Positions 17,801-26,811 of a DNA stretch of 64,000 bases are shown piece by piece. The first letter of the stretch is position 1. Each line of letters begins with the position of its first letter. This DNA is from PWQG01 sp050486205 (GTDB lineage: Bacteria; Pseudomonadota; Gammaproteobacteria; Pseudomonadales; Pseudohongiellaceae). Location of the stretch: the NCBI GenBank assembly GCA_050486205.1, contig JBJHCW010000002.1, forward strand, positions 392,681 to 456,680, in the 5' to 3' direction. A program made the translations under genes and the position numbers. The notes under the pieces were generated by a model, which was not told the origin of the DNA, made no database searches, and worked only from the letters and a program-made list of their open reading frames with translations.

Positions 17801-19299
17801 CCCCTGCGCGGGCTGAGGCGCCTGTTTATGCGATCCAGGTGCAACCAGGCGCCACGTCTTCCCAGTCGGGTACTGTAGCCGTCGGCAAGCATCTGCAGCA
17901 GGGCATCAAAATGTTCACGGCTCAGATCACGGTAGGGCCAGGCGGCGCGATAGAGTTCGAACAGTGTGTCGGCGGACAAGCCCGCACCATCGGTGTCATC
18001 AGTGATTTCGTTTTCGCGCGCCGCAGCCTCTGCCACTATCTGCTGCGCAAGAATATCCAACGGCTGCGCCGGCATCAGTATGCGATCCAGTTCACCGCGC
18101 CGTATGCTGTCCAGCAGCGCTGTGCACTCCAGCAGATCGTCACGGGTCAGCGGAAACAGGATGCCCTTGGGCGTGCCACCCACCGAGTGACCGCTACGGC
18201 CAACACGTTGCAGAAAGGTGGCGATGCTTTTGGGTGAGGCAAACTGCACCACCAGATCCACCGCGCCGATATCGATACCGAGTTCCATGGATGCGGTGGC
18301 CACCAACACCTTGAGTTCGCCCGCCTTGAGTTTCTGTTCAGCGGTATGCCGGTGTTCCTTGCTCATGCTGCCATGATGGGAGCTGACAAGCCCGTCACCC
18401 AGACGCTCACTCAACGCCAACGCCAGCCGTTCGGACAGTCGCCGGGTGTTCACAAAAACCAGAGTGGTCCGATGACCGTCAACCAGTTGTACCAGGCGCT
18501 GGTAAAGCTCGTCCCACACCTCATTGCTCATCAGCGCCGACAGGGGCGAGGCGGGCACTTCCACACGCAGATCAAGACAACGGCGGTGACCGGCATCCAC
18601 AATCGTGCAGGGCAGTGGCGCATTGTTGTCACCACAACCGGTGAGATAGCGGGCTACCAGTTCAATCGGCTTCTGTGTGGCTGACAGGCCTATGCGCTGC
18701 AGCGGTGCACCGGTGAGCGCCTGCAATCGCTGCAGGGACAGCGCCAGATGTGAACCACGCTTGTCGCCGAGCAGGGCGTGGATTTCATCCACAATCACAC
18801 TGCGCACTGTGGCCAGCATGCGGCGGCCCTTGACGCTGGTCAGCAGCAGGTAAAGGGATTCGGGCGTAGTCACCAGTATGTGCGGCGGCCGGTTCAGCAT
18901 TTTCTGCCGCTCCGGCGCCGGTGTGTCACCGGTGCGCACCGCCACACGGATATCCGCTGGCGGGCAGCCCTGCTGCAGCAACTCATCGGCAATACCGTTC
19001 AGCGGCAGTTCCAGATTACGGTGGATGTCGTTGCTCAGGGCTTTGAGTGGCGAGATATACAGAATGCGGGTTTCTGCGGGCAGGGCGCCATCACGGGATT
19101 CATGCACCAATCGGTCAATGGCGGCAAAAAATGCGGCCAGGGTTTTACCACTGCCGGTGGGTGCCGCAATCAGGGTGTGTTCACCGCGGCGAATTGCCGG
19201 CCATGCCTGTGCCTGGGCATCGGTGGGCGCACCGAAGCAGTGTCGGAACCAGCCGGCACAGGCGGGGTGGAAGTCCTGCAGGGCAGCTGCCAATGCCAT
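14851..19299 (-). CDS. lhr: Large DEAD/H-box ATP-dependent helicase Lhr
   Basis: A 1482-residue superfamily 2 helicase, matching the full-length bacterial Lhr size. Motif I APTGSGKTLAAFF is near residue 45, motif II DEIHALLGDKRGSHL near 170, motif VI QRVGRSGH near 370. Then follow the winged-helix and Lhr-core regions and a long C-terminal extension containing helix-turn-helix-like repeats and YDPDWLDLYCISGRVTWGR. Lhr is a 3'-5' DNA translocase; its repair or RNA role in bacteria is debated. Apparently single-gene unit. The long open frames on the opposite strand are shadows caused by high GC. Confidence 0.93.
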   Translation of the reverse strand: MALAAALQDFHPACAGWFRHCFGAPTDAQAQAWPAIRRGEHTLIAAPTGSGKTLAAFFAAIDRLVHESRDGALPAETRILYISPLKALSNDIHRNLELPLNGIADELLQQGCPPADIRVAVRTGDTPAPERQKMLNRPPHILVTTPESLYLLLTSVKGRRMLATVRSVIVDEIHALLGDKRGSHLALSLQRLQALTGAPLQRIGLSATQKPIELVARYLTGCGDNNAPLPCTIVDAGHRRCLDLRVEVPASPLSALMSNEVWDELYQRLVQLVDGHRTTLVFVNTRRLSERLALALSERLGDGLVSSHHGSMSKEHRHTAEQKLKAGELKVLVATASMELGIDIGAVDLVVQFASPKSIATFLQRVGRSGHSVGGTPKGILFPLTRDDLLECTALLDSIRRGELDRILMPAQPLDILAQQIVAEAAARENEITDDTDGAGLSADTLFELYRAAWPYRDLSREHFDALLQMLADGYSTRLGRRGAWLHLDRINRRLSPRRGARLTALTNGGAIPDMFDYQVVLDPEDTVVGTLNEDFALETLPGDIFTLGSHSWQLLRVDGLKVRVRDAHGMKPTIPFWFGEGPGRTAELSESVSRLRETLDHYLTQESAAQAVQFLTADIGLPVAAAQQLVDYLQVGRHALQVMPTQKQLVMERFFDEVGDMHVVIHSPFGSRLNRAWGLALRKRFCRTFNFELQAAANEDSIVISLGSVHSFVLDEVFTYLHSNSVREVLIQALLDAPMFEVRWRWNATRSLAIQRNRAKGRVPPQFQRMDAEDLVAQVFPDQLACQENLTGKRDVPDHPLVQQTIHDCLTEAMDIDGLLALLQKMEAGELQLIALDLREPSPFAQEIINARPYAFLDDAPFEERRTNAIRNRSWLDPAEAGDYSLLEPSAIERVREEAWPLIRSAEELHDALHTLGLMTGEELQRADADQNADSFMQKLMSQGRATGVQTTAGQRYICAERLPCVRAALPQAVIETDLVLPDELANEQWSAAEALKTLLRGRLEGLGPVTAADLASTLALPDTGIMPALLALESEGFVFRGQFCRQVPAEQWCERRLLQRIHRYTIDTHRDAIKPVSLQAYALFLFERHEIRQHSLASRPVPLPKAAEGQALLQRTLDRLDGLSAPAAAWEADIFPARMSLYDPDWLDLYCISGRVTWGRYALPGAIGAVRKGKSHAAGPVKATPVTLAQRANSSLWQQLASTPAAAEPREPLPLSSLAEKVHQDLLQQGASFFGDIAQRTGLLPAQLEQALAELVAGGYLSSDSYTGLRALLTPAARRTGGRRRRRASWDVEAAGRWFLLKKAPNVPDVDDDTLEALVMIYLKRWGVVCRSVLARETAAPPWRVLLSVLKRMELRGTVRGGRFIAGLAGEQFALADTVTALRDAARQVSVDDSEAWETAVYHCLSAADPVNLLPVFLPQTRLARVSRNRVLYCNGVPIAVQENAEFRLLRSVPSQYHWSLQQLLQRREYAPQLRAYLGS

Positions 19300-19474
19300 A
19301 ATACGATACCAGGAGAATGTCGGCCTCAGGGAGCCGCTGGGTCACGCTACGATGACGCTGACTCCCAAGCCTGCAGCGTAACACGTTTCTGGCGGTTCTG
19401 GTTCCCCGGCATTGACTGTCGCATCGCTTACGGTTAATTTGGTTTGCTGGATTCACGACTATCAGCCGAAAACC

Positions 19475-20134
19475 ATGACCCGACTCATCTCAGGCTTCTG
19501 GCGGGATAACCGCAAATTCCTGATCATTCTTGTCAGCATTGTGTGTTTCAAGAGTGCAGTGGCCGACCTCAATTCCATCTCCGGACGCTCCATGCAGCCC
19601 AATCTGCTGGACGGTGACAAGGTGTGGGTGAACAAGATTGCCTATGATGTGCGTGTCCCCTTCACCGACCTGAGACTGCTGTCCTGGGGCCGTCCGGCGC
19701 GCGGCGACATCGTCATCATAGACTCGGAAGCCGCCGGCAAACGCCTGGTCAAACGCGTTGTGGGCCTGCCAGGTGACTCGGTTTACATGCGCAACGACCT
19801 GCTGGTGCTCAACGGCAAAATTGCCAGCTACCAGGTTGTGGACATGGCAGAGGACAACGTTCTGATTGTTGAGCAGGTGGAGGCACTGGCGTATCAGGCT
19901 CTGCTGAGCAATGAGCCCGAACAGCGCGCCAGCCGGAGTTACGGGCCCGTTCAGGTGCCGGATGATCACTATTTTGTCCTGGGCGACAACCGCAACAACA
20001 GCGCCGACAGCCGGCTCTACAGCTTCATCCCGCGCGAACAGATCATTGGTCGTTCCAGTTCGGTGGTATTCTCACTGGACCGTGATCAGAACTTCCGCCC
20101 GCGCTCGGACCGCTTTCTCTACGCGCTTCAGTAA
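19475..20134 (+). CDS. lepB: Signal peptidase I
   Basis: Cleaves signal peptides of Sec and Tat substrates at the inner membrane. The 219-residue form has a single N-terminal hydrophobic segment (FLIILVSIVCF), then box B with catalytic Ser39 (SGRSMQPNLLDGD), box D with Lys93 (LVKRVVGLPGD) and box E FVLGDNRNNSADSR. It is shorter than E. coli LepB, which has two membrane spans. The frame opens at 19412, but ATG 19475 gives the family-like start. It stands alone between lhr and gcvT. Confidence 0.92.
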   Translation: MTRLISGFWRDNRKFLIILVSIVCFKSAVADLNSISGRSMQPNLLDGDKVWVNKIAYDVRVPFTDLRLLSWGRPARGDIVIIDSEAAGKRLVKRVVGLPGDSVYMRNDLLVLNGKIASYQVVDMAEDNVLIVEQVEALAYQALLSNEPEQRASRSYGPVQVPDDHYFVLGDNRNNSADSRLYSFIPREQIIGRSSSVVFSLDRDQNFRPRSDRFLYALQ

Positions 20135-20300
20135 CATCCTGTCCGGCCGATTCGTCGATTGCCCCTTCCGGAAACACCCTGCAAGGCACACAGCAGGTGT
20201 TAAATGAATCCGACTCCAGTTAAAATGCCGTATGTAGGGAATCTCTGTGCTGTCATCAGACAGACACCCCCATTCACCACCACAGAAGCGATCCGGAACC

Positions 20301-21422
20301 GTGGGAAACACAACACCGCTTTACCAGCAACATCTTGATGCTGGTGCCCGAATGGTCGATTTCGGTGGCTGGGACATGCCCATTCAATACCGCTCCCTCA
20401 TCGAGGAGCACCACGCGGTGCGTCAGGCTGCGGGTGTGTTTGATGTTTCCCACATGACCGTTGTGGATGTCAGTGGCCCGGACGCCAGGGCGGGGTTGCA
20501 ATATCTGCTGGCCAACGATGTGGCCCGTCTGGACAACGGTCAGGCCCTGTATAGCGGCATGCTTAACGAGCGCGGCGGTGTGGTTGATGATCTCATTGTC
20601 TACCGCCGGGGTGACAGCTACCGCATGGTGGTCAACTGCGCCACGCGGGAAAAGGATCTGGCCTGGATGCAGAAGCACCTGGCGGATTTTGACCTGACGC
20701 TGCAGGAACGCCCTGAGCTGGCCATTCTTGCCGTGCAGGGCCCCCGGGCACTGGAGATTGTCTGCCGGATATTGCCCGAAGCCGCAGCAACAATCGGCAC
20801 ACTGGGAAACTTCCGCGCCACCGACCACGGCGACTGGTTCATTGCCCGCACCGGCTACACGGGCGAGAACGGCGTGGAGATCATGTTGCCGGGCAGTGAT
20901 GCCCCCGGTCTTTGGCGGCAGCTTCTGGAACAGGGTGTTGAACCGATCGGTCTTGGCGCGCGTGACACGCTGCGCCTTGAAGCCGGCATGAACCTGTACG
21001 GGCAGGACATGGACGAGGAGGTGTCCCCGCTGGCAGCCAACATGGCCTGGACCATTGCCTGGGATCCCGCCGACCGGACCTTCATCGGACGCACTGCCCT
21101 GGAGGCGGAGCGGGTGGCCGGCTCCGCATCCAGACTGGTTGGTCTGGCACTGGAGAGCCGGGGCGTCATGCGCGCCGGACAGCGACTCATCTGCACGCTT
21201 GCCGATGGCAGCAGCGCCGAAGGTATCATCACCAGCGGCAGCTTCTCGCCCACATTGAAGCATTCCATCGCATTGGCTAGAATTCCCGCCAATACCGTCA
21301 GCTGTGACGTGGACATGCGCGGCCGTCCCACACCCGTACGCCTAGTCAAACCCGGTTTTGTCCGCATGGGCAAGACCATTATCCAAGACCTGAACACTGC
21401 AAACACGAGGATGGATCAGTGA
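20301..21422 (+). CDS. gcvT: Aminomethyltransferase (glycine cleavage T protein)
   Basis: T protein of the glycine cleavage complex, transferring the methylene group to tetrahydrofolate. The family start (TTPLYQQHLDAGARMVDFGGWDMP) follows GTG 20301 directly, so I use this start; the frame is open back to GTG 20247. FDVSHMTVVDVSG, NDVARLDNGQALYS, RTGYTGENGVEIM and GLGARDTLRLEAGMNLYG are the folate and glycine-binding motifs. About 373 residues. Its stop overlaps gcvH by four bases (GTGA). Confidence 0.96.
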   Translation: MGNTTPLYQQHLDAGARMVDFGGWDMPIQYRSLIEEHHAVRQAAGVFDVSHMTVVDVSGPDARAGLQYLLANDVARLDNGQALYSGMLNERGGVVDDLIVYRRGDSYRMVVNCATREKDLAWMQKHLADFDLTLQERPELAILAVQGPRALEIVCRILPEAAATIGTLGNFRATDHGDWFIARTGYTGENGVEIMLPGSDAPGLWRQLLEQGVEPIGLGARDTLRLEAGMNLYGQDMDEEVSPLAANMAWTIAWDPADRTFIGRTALEAERVAGSASRLVGLALESRGVMRAGQRLICTLADGSSAEGIITSGSFSPTLKHSIALARIPANTVSCDVDMRGRPTPVRLVKPGFVRMGKTIIQDLNTANTRMDQ

Positions 21423-21805
21423 GTGATTTCCCCGATGAACTGAAGTACTCCCCCACGCACGAATGGGTGCGCGCGGAAGAAGACGGCACAGTGACAGTGG
21501 GCATCACTGACCATGCCCAGGCCCTGCTCGGCGACATCGTTTTCATCGAGTTGCCCGAAGAAGGTGCCACTGTAAACGCCAAGGACGAATTTGCCGTGGT
21601 CGAGTCTGTGAAAGCCGCCTCTGACATCTACGCACCGGTGTCGGGCGAAGTCATTGCCATCAACGACGACCTGGGCGATGCTCCGGAAACCGTCAACAAT
21701 TCACCCTACGATGAAGGCTGGATCTGCCGCATTCTGCCGAGCGACCCCAGTGAGCTCAGCGATCTTCTGGATGCTGAAGCCTACGCCGACATCTGCCAGG
21801 ACTGA
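21419..21805 (+). CDS. gcvH: Glycine cleavage system H protein
   Basis: Lipoyl carrier that shuttles the aminomethyl group between P, T and L proteins. The lipoylated lysine is Lys65 in ESVKAASDIYAPVSG, and the N-terminal LKYSPTHEWV plus VGITDHAQALLGDIVF are typical. Length 128 residues is normal. The GTG start sits inside the gcvT stop. gcvP begins 12 bases downstream, so TPH proteins are made together. The L protein (lpd) is not in the window. Confidence 0.98.
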   Translation: MSDFPDELKYSPTHEWVRAEEDGTVTVGITDHAQALLGDIVFIELPEEGATVNAKDEFAVVESVKAASDIYAPVSGEVIAINDDLGDAPETVNNSPYDEGWICRILPSDPSELSDLLDAEAYADICQD

Positions 21806-21817
21806 CAGATACCTGCC

Positions 21818-24724
21818 ATGAGCGAATCAAATGCCTTGCCGTCACTGGATGCCCTGACGCAATCCGGTGACTTCATACGTCGTCACATCGGGCCCGATCA
21901 GAATCAGGTCGCCGAGATGCTTGCCAGCCTGTCGCTGGCGTCACTGGACGAACTGGTGGACGCTACCGTACCCGGTATCATCCGCCAGAAAGAGGCACTG
22001 GATCTGCCATCAGCAATGAATGAACAACAGGCACTGGCTCGCCTGCGCGGTTACGCGAGCAAAAACCGCCTGCAACGCTCCTATATTGGCCTGGGTTATT
22101 ATGACACCGTCACACCCAACGTCATCCTGCGCAACGTGCTGGAAAACCCCGGTTGGTATACCGCCTACACCCCCTACCAGCCTGAAATCTCCCAGGGCCG
22201 CCTGGAAACCCTGCTGGTATTCCAGCAGATGACCCTGGACCTGACCGGCATGGAGCTGGCCAACGCCTCGCTGCTCGACGAAGCCACCGCTGCGGCCGAG
22301 GCCATGGCGCTGGCCAGACGAGTGAGCAAGAGCAAGAGCAATGCGTTTTTTGTGGATCGGCTGTGTTTTCCGCAGACCATAGATGTGCTGAAAACCCGCG
22401 CAGGGTGCTTCGGGTTTGAACTCATCATTGACGACAGCGGGAATGTGGCCGATCACGATGTATTTGGTGCACTGTTCCAATATCCGGACGCGCGCGGCAA
22501 TATCCACGATCTTGAACCCCTGATCGAAGCCCTGCACAGCAGGCAGGCCATTGCCTGCGTGGCTGCGGACCTGATGAGCCTGGCGCTGCTGAAACCACCA
22601 GGTGAAATGGGCGCAGATGTGGTACTGGGCACAAGCCAGCGTTTTGGTGTACCGATGGGTTACGGCGGCCCGCATGCTGCCTACTTTGCCACGCGCGATC
22701 AGTTCAAGCGCGCCGTGCCCGGACGTATCATCGGTGTGTCAGTGGATGCCCGCGGCAAACAGGCCTATCGCATGTCCCTGCAGACACGCGAGCAGCACAT
22801 CCGGCGCGAAAAAGCCAACAGCAACATCTGCACTGCGCAGGTCCTGCTGGCCAATATTTCTGCCATGTACGCCATGTATCACGGACCGGAAGGGGTGCGC
22901 ACAATCGCCAGCCGTATCCATCGACTGACCGAAATCCTGGCCAGCGGCCTGAAACAGAAAGGCATCAAGTGTAACCGGGCCTTCTTTGACACCCTGAGCA
23001 TTGAAATCAACGAAGGCGCTCGCGCCGCGCTGCTTACGCGAGCCACTGAACACGGCATCAATCTGCGCAGCGACGACCCGGCCATCATTGGCGTCAGTCT
23101 TGATGAGTGCACCGGTGCCGAGGACATACAGGTGCTGTGGAAGGTGCTGCTGGGTGACGACGCCAGCGGCCTGTCCGTGGACACAATTGACGAGTCCATC
23201 GTGTCCGGCAATCCAGACCTGAAACCGATTCCTGCCTCCCTGAAACGGCAGTCGGCAATCTTGCAGCACCCGCTGTTCAATCGTTTCCACAGCGAAACAG
23301 AGATGATGCGGTATCTCAAGCGACTGGAGAACAAGGACATCTCCCTGACCCATGCCATGATCCCGCTCGGCTCCTGCACCATGAAGCTCAATGCCACCGC
23401 CGAAATGTTACCCATCACCTGGCCCGAGTTCAGCAGACCACACCCCTTTGTGCCAACCAATCAGGCACAGGGGTACGCGCAAATGATCAACGAGCTGGAA
23501 GACATGCTGGCCGAGATCACCGGCTTTGACGCCGTCAGCATGCAACCCAATTCCGGCGCGCAGGGTGAATATGCCGGCCTGCTGGCCATTCGCAAATATC
23601 TGGACAGCAAGGGCGAAACCCAGCGTAACGTGTGCCTGATACCCAGCTCCGCGCACGGCACCAATCCAGCCAGTGCGCAGATGCTGAGCATGAAGGTGGT
23701 TGTGGTGGCCTGTGACGATAATGGCAATATTGATGTCGATGACCTGAAGACCAAAGCCGAAAAGTACGCTGACACCCTGGCCGCACTGATGATCACCTAT
23801 CCGTCCACACACGGTGTGTATGAGGAAGCCGTGCGCGACATCTGCGCTATCATTCATGAGCATGGCGGCCAGGTGTACATGGACGGCGCCAATCTCAATG
23901 CCCAGGTTGGCGTCAGCAAGCCTGGCGAGATCGGCGCTGATGTATCACACGTCAACCTGCACAAGACGTTCTGCATTCCGCACGGTGGCGGTGGACCCGG
24001 CATGGGCCCCATCGGCATCAAGCAACACCTGGTACCTTTTGTGGCCAACCACCCACTGGTGAAGCTGGATGGGCCGAACCCGGACAGCACCGCAGTGGCC
24101 GCAGCGCCCTGGGGCAGTGCTGGCATTCTGCCCATCTCATGGATGTACATCACCATGATGGGCGCCGAGGGACTGCTCGATGCCACCCGCGTTGCCATTC
24201 TCAACGCCAACTACGTGGCCCGCAAACTGGCCCCGCATTTCCCGGTGTTGTATACCGGCCGCAATGACATGGTGGCACACGAGTGCATCATCGATCTGCG
24301 CCCGATCAAGCAGGCCTGCGGCATTACCGAGGAAGACGTGGCCAAGCGCCTGATGGACTTCGGCTTCCACGCACCAACCATGTCGTTCCCGGTGCCCGGC
24401 ACACTGATGATCGAGCCCACGGAAAGTGAATCCAAAGCCGAACTGGACCGATTCATCGAAGCCATGATCACCATACGTGGCGAAATCGCACGGGTTGAAT
24501 CCGGTGAGCTGGATGCACAGAACAATCCTCTCAAACATGCGCCCCACACCCTGGCGGACATCATGGACGAGAACTGGAACCGGCCCTACAGCAAGCAGGA
24601 AGCGGCATTCCCTGTGGCATGGCTGAAGGAGAGCAAGTTCTGGCCGTCTGTGAACCGGATAGACAATGTGTATGGCGATCGGAATCTGTTCTGTTCCTGT
24701 CCTTCGATGGCCGAATATGAGTAG
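21818..24724 (+). CDS. gcvP: Glycine dehydrogenase (decarboxylating), P protein
   Basis: PLP enzyme that decarboxylates glycine and loads the H protein. The 968-residue protein is the fused (single-chain) form. The N-terminal half shows FIRRHIGP and NASLLDEATAAAEAM, the C-terminal half SMQPNSGAQGEYAGL, SSAHGTNPASAQM, and the PLP lysine near residue 716 in NLHKTFCIPHGGGGPGMGP. It is the last gene of the gcvTHP operon, followed by a long palindrome at 24771-24839. Confidence 0.98.
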   Translation: MSESNALPSLDALTQSGDFIRRHIGPDQNQVAEMLASLSLASLDELVDATVPGIIRQKEALDLPSAMNEQQALARLRGYASKNRLQRSYIGLGYYDTVTPNVILRNVLENPGWYTAYTPYQPEISQGRLETLLVFQQMTLDLTGMELANASLLDEATAAAEAMALARRVSKSKSNAFFVDRLCFPQTIDVLKTRAGCFGFELIIDDSGNVADHDVFGALFQYPDARGNIHDLEPLIEALHSRQAIACVAADLMSLALLKPPGEMGADVVLGTSQRFGVPMGYGGPHAAYFATRDQFKRAVPGRIIGVSVDARGKQAYRMSLQTREQHIRREKANSNICTAQVLLANISAMYAMYHGPEGVRTIASRIHRLTEILASGLKQKGIKCNRAFFDTLSIEINEGARAALLTRATEHGINLRSDDPAIIGVSLDECTGAEDIQVLWKVLLGDDASGLSVDTIDESIVSGNPDLKPIPASLKRQSAILQHPLFNRFHSETEMMRYLKRLENKDISLTHAMIPLGSCTMKLNATAEMLPITWPEFSRPHPFVPTNQAQGYAQMINELEDMLAEITGFDAVSMQPNSGAQGEYAGLLAIRKYLDSKGETQRNVCLIPSSAHGTNPASAQMLSMKVVVVACDDNGNIDVDDLKTKAEKYADTLAALMITYPSTHGVYEEAVRDICAIIHEHGGQVYMDGANLNAQVGVSKPGEIGADVSHVNLHKTFCIPHGGGGPGMGPIGIKQHLVPFVANHPLVKLDGPNPDSTAVAAAPWGSAGILPISWMYITMMGAEGLLDATRVAILNANYVARKLAPHFPVLYTGRNDMVAHECIIDLRPIKQACGITEEDVAKRLMDFGFHAPTMSFPVPGTLMIEPTESESKAELDRFIEAMITIRGEIARVESGELDAQNNPLKHAPHTLADIMDENWNRPYSKQEAAFPVAWLKESKFWPSVNRIDNVYGDRNLFCSCPSMAEYE

Positions 24725-24770
24725 TTCTCAGTGTGAGCAATAGTGCGTCGTCGGTAGAGGTTTTACCTTT

Positions 24771-24839
24771 CAGGACACGCTGGACCCATCCATGGGGCGC
24801 TCGATCGAGCGCCCCAGGGATGGGTTCAAGCGCGTCCTG
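24771..24839. repeat. Long imperfect palindrome after gcvP
   Basis: The two halves form stems of about 34 bases with three mismatches and one extra base; the centre GGGCGCTCGATCGAGCGCCC is a perfect palindrome. Arms start CAGGAC and end GTCCTG. It resembles dispersed intergenic palindromes and shares words such as CCATGGATGG-like and G(C/T)TTGAGCG(C/T)GTCC-like strings with the element near 34.5 kb. It could also stop transcription between gcvP and the convergent crotonase gene. Confidence 0.6.
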
Positions 24840-24904
24840 AGCGATAACTCCCCCTCCCGCCGACGCGCTACAGAGCGCTTCGCGCTGCGCGGCACGAGGC
24901 ACTG

Positions 24905-25678
24905 TCAGAGGTTATCGAAACTGCCGTGGCGCCCCTTCCCGGCAGCAAACCGGGCCGCACCTGCCTGTGTTTCACCGGAATTGATGACACTCAGTCCACG
25001 GCCGGTTTCGTTGATCAGCGCCTGCTCCATTGACAGGTGCCACTGCTCGTAGGAGGACAGGCGGTCGCTGCGAAGGCAGTGCTGGGGAAATTCCGCCAAT
25101 TGTCTTGCCAGAGTCAGTGCGTGCTCAAGCGTGGTACCCGGAGGCACAAGGCGATTGACCAGACCCATCTGCCGGGCTTCCTCGCCGCTGACCCCGCGAC
25201 CGGTAAGTATCAGGTCCAACGCATGACTGTGGCCTAGCATGCGTGTCAGGCGTATCGTGCCACCGTCCACCAGAGGCACACCCCAACGCCGGCAATAAAC
25301 GCCAAATACGGCGTCTTCGGCGGCCACACGCAAATCACACCAGATGGCTAGCTCCAGACCACCGGCAACTGCGTGGCCTTCCACGGCCGCAATCACTGGT
25401 TTGCTCAACTGCATGCGTGTGGGCCCCATGGGGCCGTCACCGTGGGTGTGCACGCTATTGCCTGCCTGGGTGGACACGGCCTTGAGATCGGCGCCTGCAC
25501 AGAATGTCCGGCCCGCTCCCGTCAGAATGGCCACTCGCTGCGTGTCGTCGGCATCAAATACACGAAAGGCATCGGCCAGTTGTGCTGCGGTGGGCGCATC
25601 AACGGCGTTGCGCACCTCCGGGCGGTTGATGGTGATTACGGTGATGTCGTCCTGTTTCTCTATCCGTATCAGATCCAT
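24905..25678 (-). CDS. Enoyl-CoA hydratase/isomerase family protein (crotonase)
   Basis: A 257-residue crotonase-fold enzyme acting on acyl-CoA. Motifs are ITINRPEVRNAVD near residue 15, GAGRTFCAGADLKAV around residue 55 and PVIAAVEGHAVAGGLELAIWCDLRVA (split here: AVEGHAVAGGLELA) near residue 98, which forms the oxyanion hole. One of the two catalytic glutamates of true hydratases is not obvious (RRWGVPLVDGG), so it may be an isomerase or another crotonase type. No neighbouring beta-oxidation genes. Confidence 0.83.
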   Translation of the reverse strand: MDLIRIEKQDDITVITINRPEVRNAVDAPTAAQLADAFRVFDADDTQRVAILTGAGRTFCAGADLKAVSTQAGNSVHTHGDGPMGPTRMQLSKPVIAAVEGHAVAGGLELAIWCDLRVAAEDAVFGVYCRRWGVPLVDGGTIRLTRMLGHSHALDLILTGRGVSGEEARQMGLVNRLVPPGTTLEHALTLARQLAEFPQHCLRSDRLSSYEQWHLSMEQALINETGRGLSVINSGETQAGAARFAAGKGRHGSFDNL

Positions 25679-25811
25679 GGCTGACTCCTGCAGGCCGTTG
25701 TTATTTCCACTTGTGTCTGGTTCATCGGCGTATCAACGCCGCGTCATTTTGAGGGTTCGGGCGCAACGTGGTAGTCTGTAAAGTCCCGAAATTCATTGAC
25801 TGAGGCTGAAT

Positions 25812-26768
25812 ATGTCAGGTATTACAAGCTGTTACCGAAATCCACATACCCGGAAACCAGGTGTCCGGGCACTACTGTGCGCCACAGCCGTGATGCTTGC
25901 AAGTCTGTTCCTGGCAGCAAACGCAACAGCGCAGGAAACACCTGCAGACATTACCATGGTTGGCAAGACAGCATTGGTCACCGGGTCCACAGACGGGCTG
26001 GGCCGGGAAGTTGCGCTGAGACTGGGTGAAATGGGCGCGCATGTCATCGTGCACGGTCGCAGCGAAGAACGTGGCCTGGAAATGGTGGGTATGATCAATC
26101 AGGGCGCGGGTTCAGCGGAATTCATATCGGCGGATTTTGGCAGCCTGGCCGAAGCCCGTGCGCTGGCAGCCGCAGTCATCGGCCGCCACGATGAGCTGCA
26201 CCTGTTGATCAACAACGCCGGCATCGGCCCGGGCTTCAATAACGGCGAGCGCGCCGTCAGCGAGGACGGCAACGAGATGATTCTGCAGGTCAATCACCTG
26301 GCGCATTTCGTGCTCACCGACCTGCTGCTGCCGATGATCAAGGAGAGTGCCCCGGCACGCATCATCAACGTAGCGTCAGGAGCACAGTCACCTATTGACT
26401 TCAACGATGTCAATATGGAACAGGATTTCGACAGCAGCCGGGCCTATGCGCAGAGCAAGCTGGCGCAGATCCTTCACAATTTCCATATTGCGCCTCAACT
26501 GGAAGGCACCGGCGTTACCTTCAATTCCCTGCATCCGGCAACCATGATGGACACCACGCTGGTGTCACAGATGGCCGCGCCGCCACGCACTACCGTAGAT
26601 GAAGGCGCCGAAGCAGTCATGTATCTGGCGATTTCCTCTGAGCTGGAGGGCAGAAGTGGACTGTATTTCAACGGCAAGAACGAAGCACGCGCCAATGATC
26701 AGGCCTATGACAAGGACGCACTTGAGCGCTTTGATCAGCTCAGTCGTCAACTGACCGACCTGGAATGA
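25812..26768 (+). CDS. SDR family oxidoreductase with an N-terminal export signal
   Basis: A 318-residue short-chain dehydrogenase. The nucleotide-binding motif GSTDGLGREVALRLG (TGxxxGxG type) is near residue 57, NNAGIG follows, and the catalytic Ser/Tyr/Lys appear in VASGAQSP and RAYAQSKLAQ. Before the fold comes RALLCATAVMLASLFLAANATAQ, a Sec-type signal peptide or anchor, unusual for an NAD(P) enzyme. ATG 25812 follows GAGG at good spacing. A paralogue with the same layout follows 43 bases downstream, so this is a tandem duplication in one operon. The substrate is unknown; sequence style resembles retinol-dehydrogenase-like SDRs. Confidence 0.85.
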   Translation: MSGITSCYRNPHTRKPGVRALLCATAVMLASLFLAANATAQETPADITMVGKTALVTGSTDGLGREVALRLGEMGAHVIVHGRSEERGLEMVGMINQGAGSAEFISADFGSLAEARALAAAVIGRHDELHLLINNAGIGPGFNNGERAVSEDGNEMILQVNHLAHFVLTDLLLPMIKESAPARIINVASGAQSPIDFNDVNMEQDFDSSRAYAQSKLAQILHNFHIAPQLEGTGVTFNSLHPATMMDTTLVSQMAAPPRTTVDEGAEAVMYLAISSELEGRSGLYFNGKNEARANDQAYDKDALERFDQLSRQLTDLE

Positions 26769-26811
26769 AGGCGTGCATCAAATGAGACGCATCACTCTTC
26801 AGGAGTACGAT

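Noticed and set aside
20135..20300. Glycine riboswitch upstream of gcvT
   Set aside because: I looked for the two aptamer-like motifs and found none; the leader is only about 165 bases and shows no such pattern.
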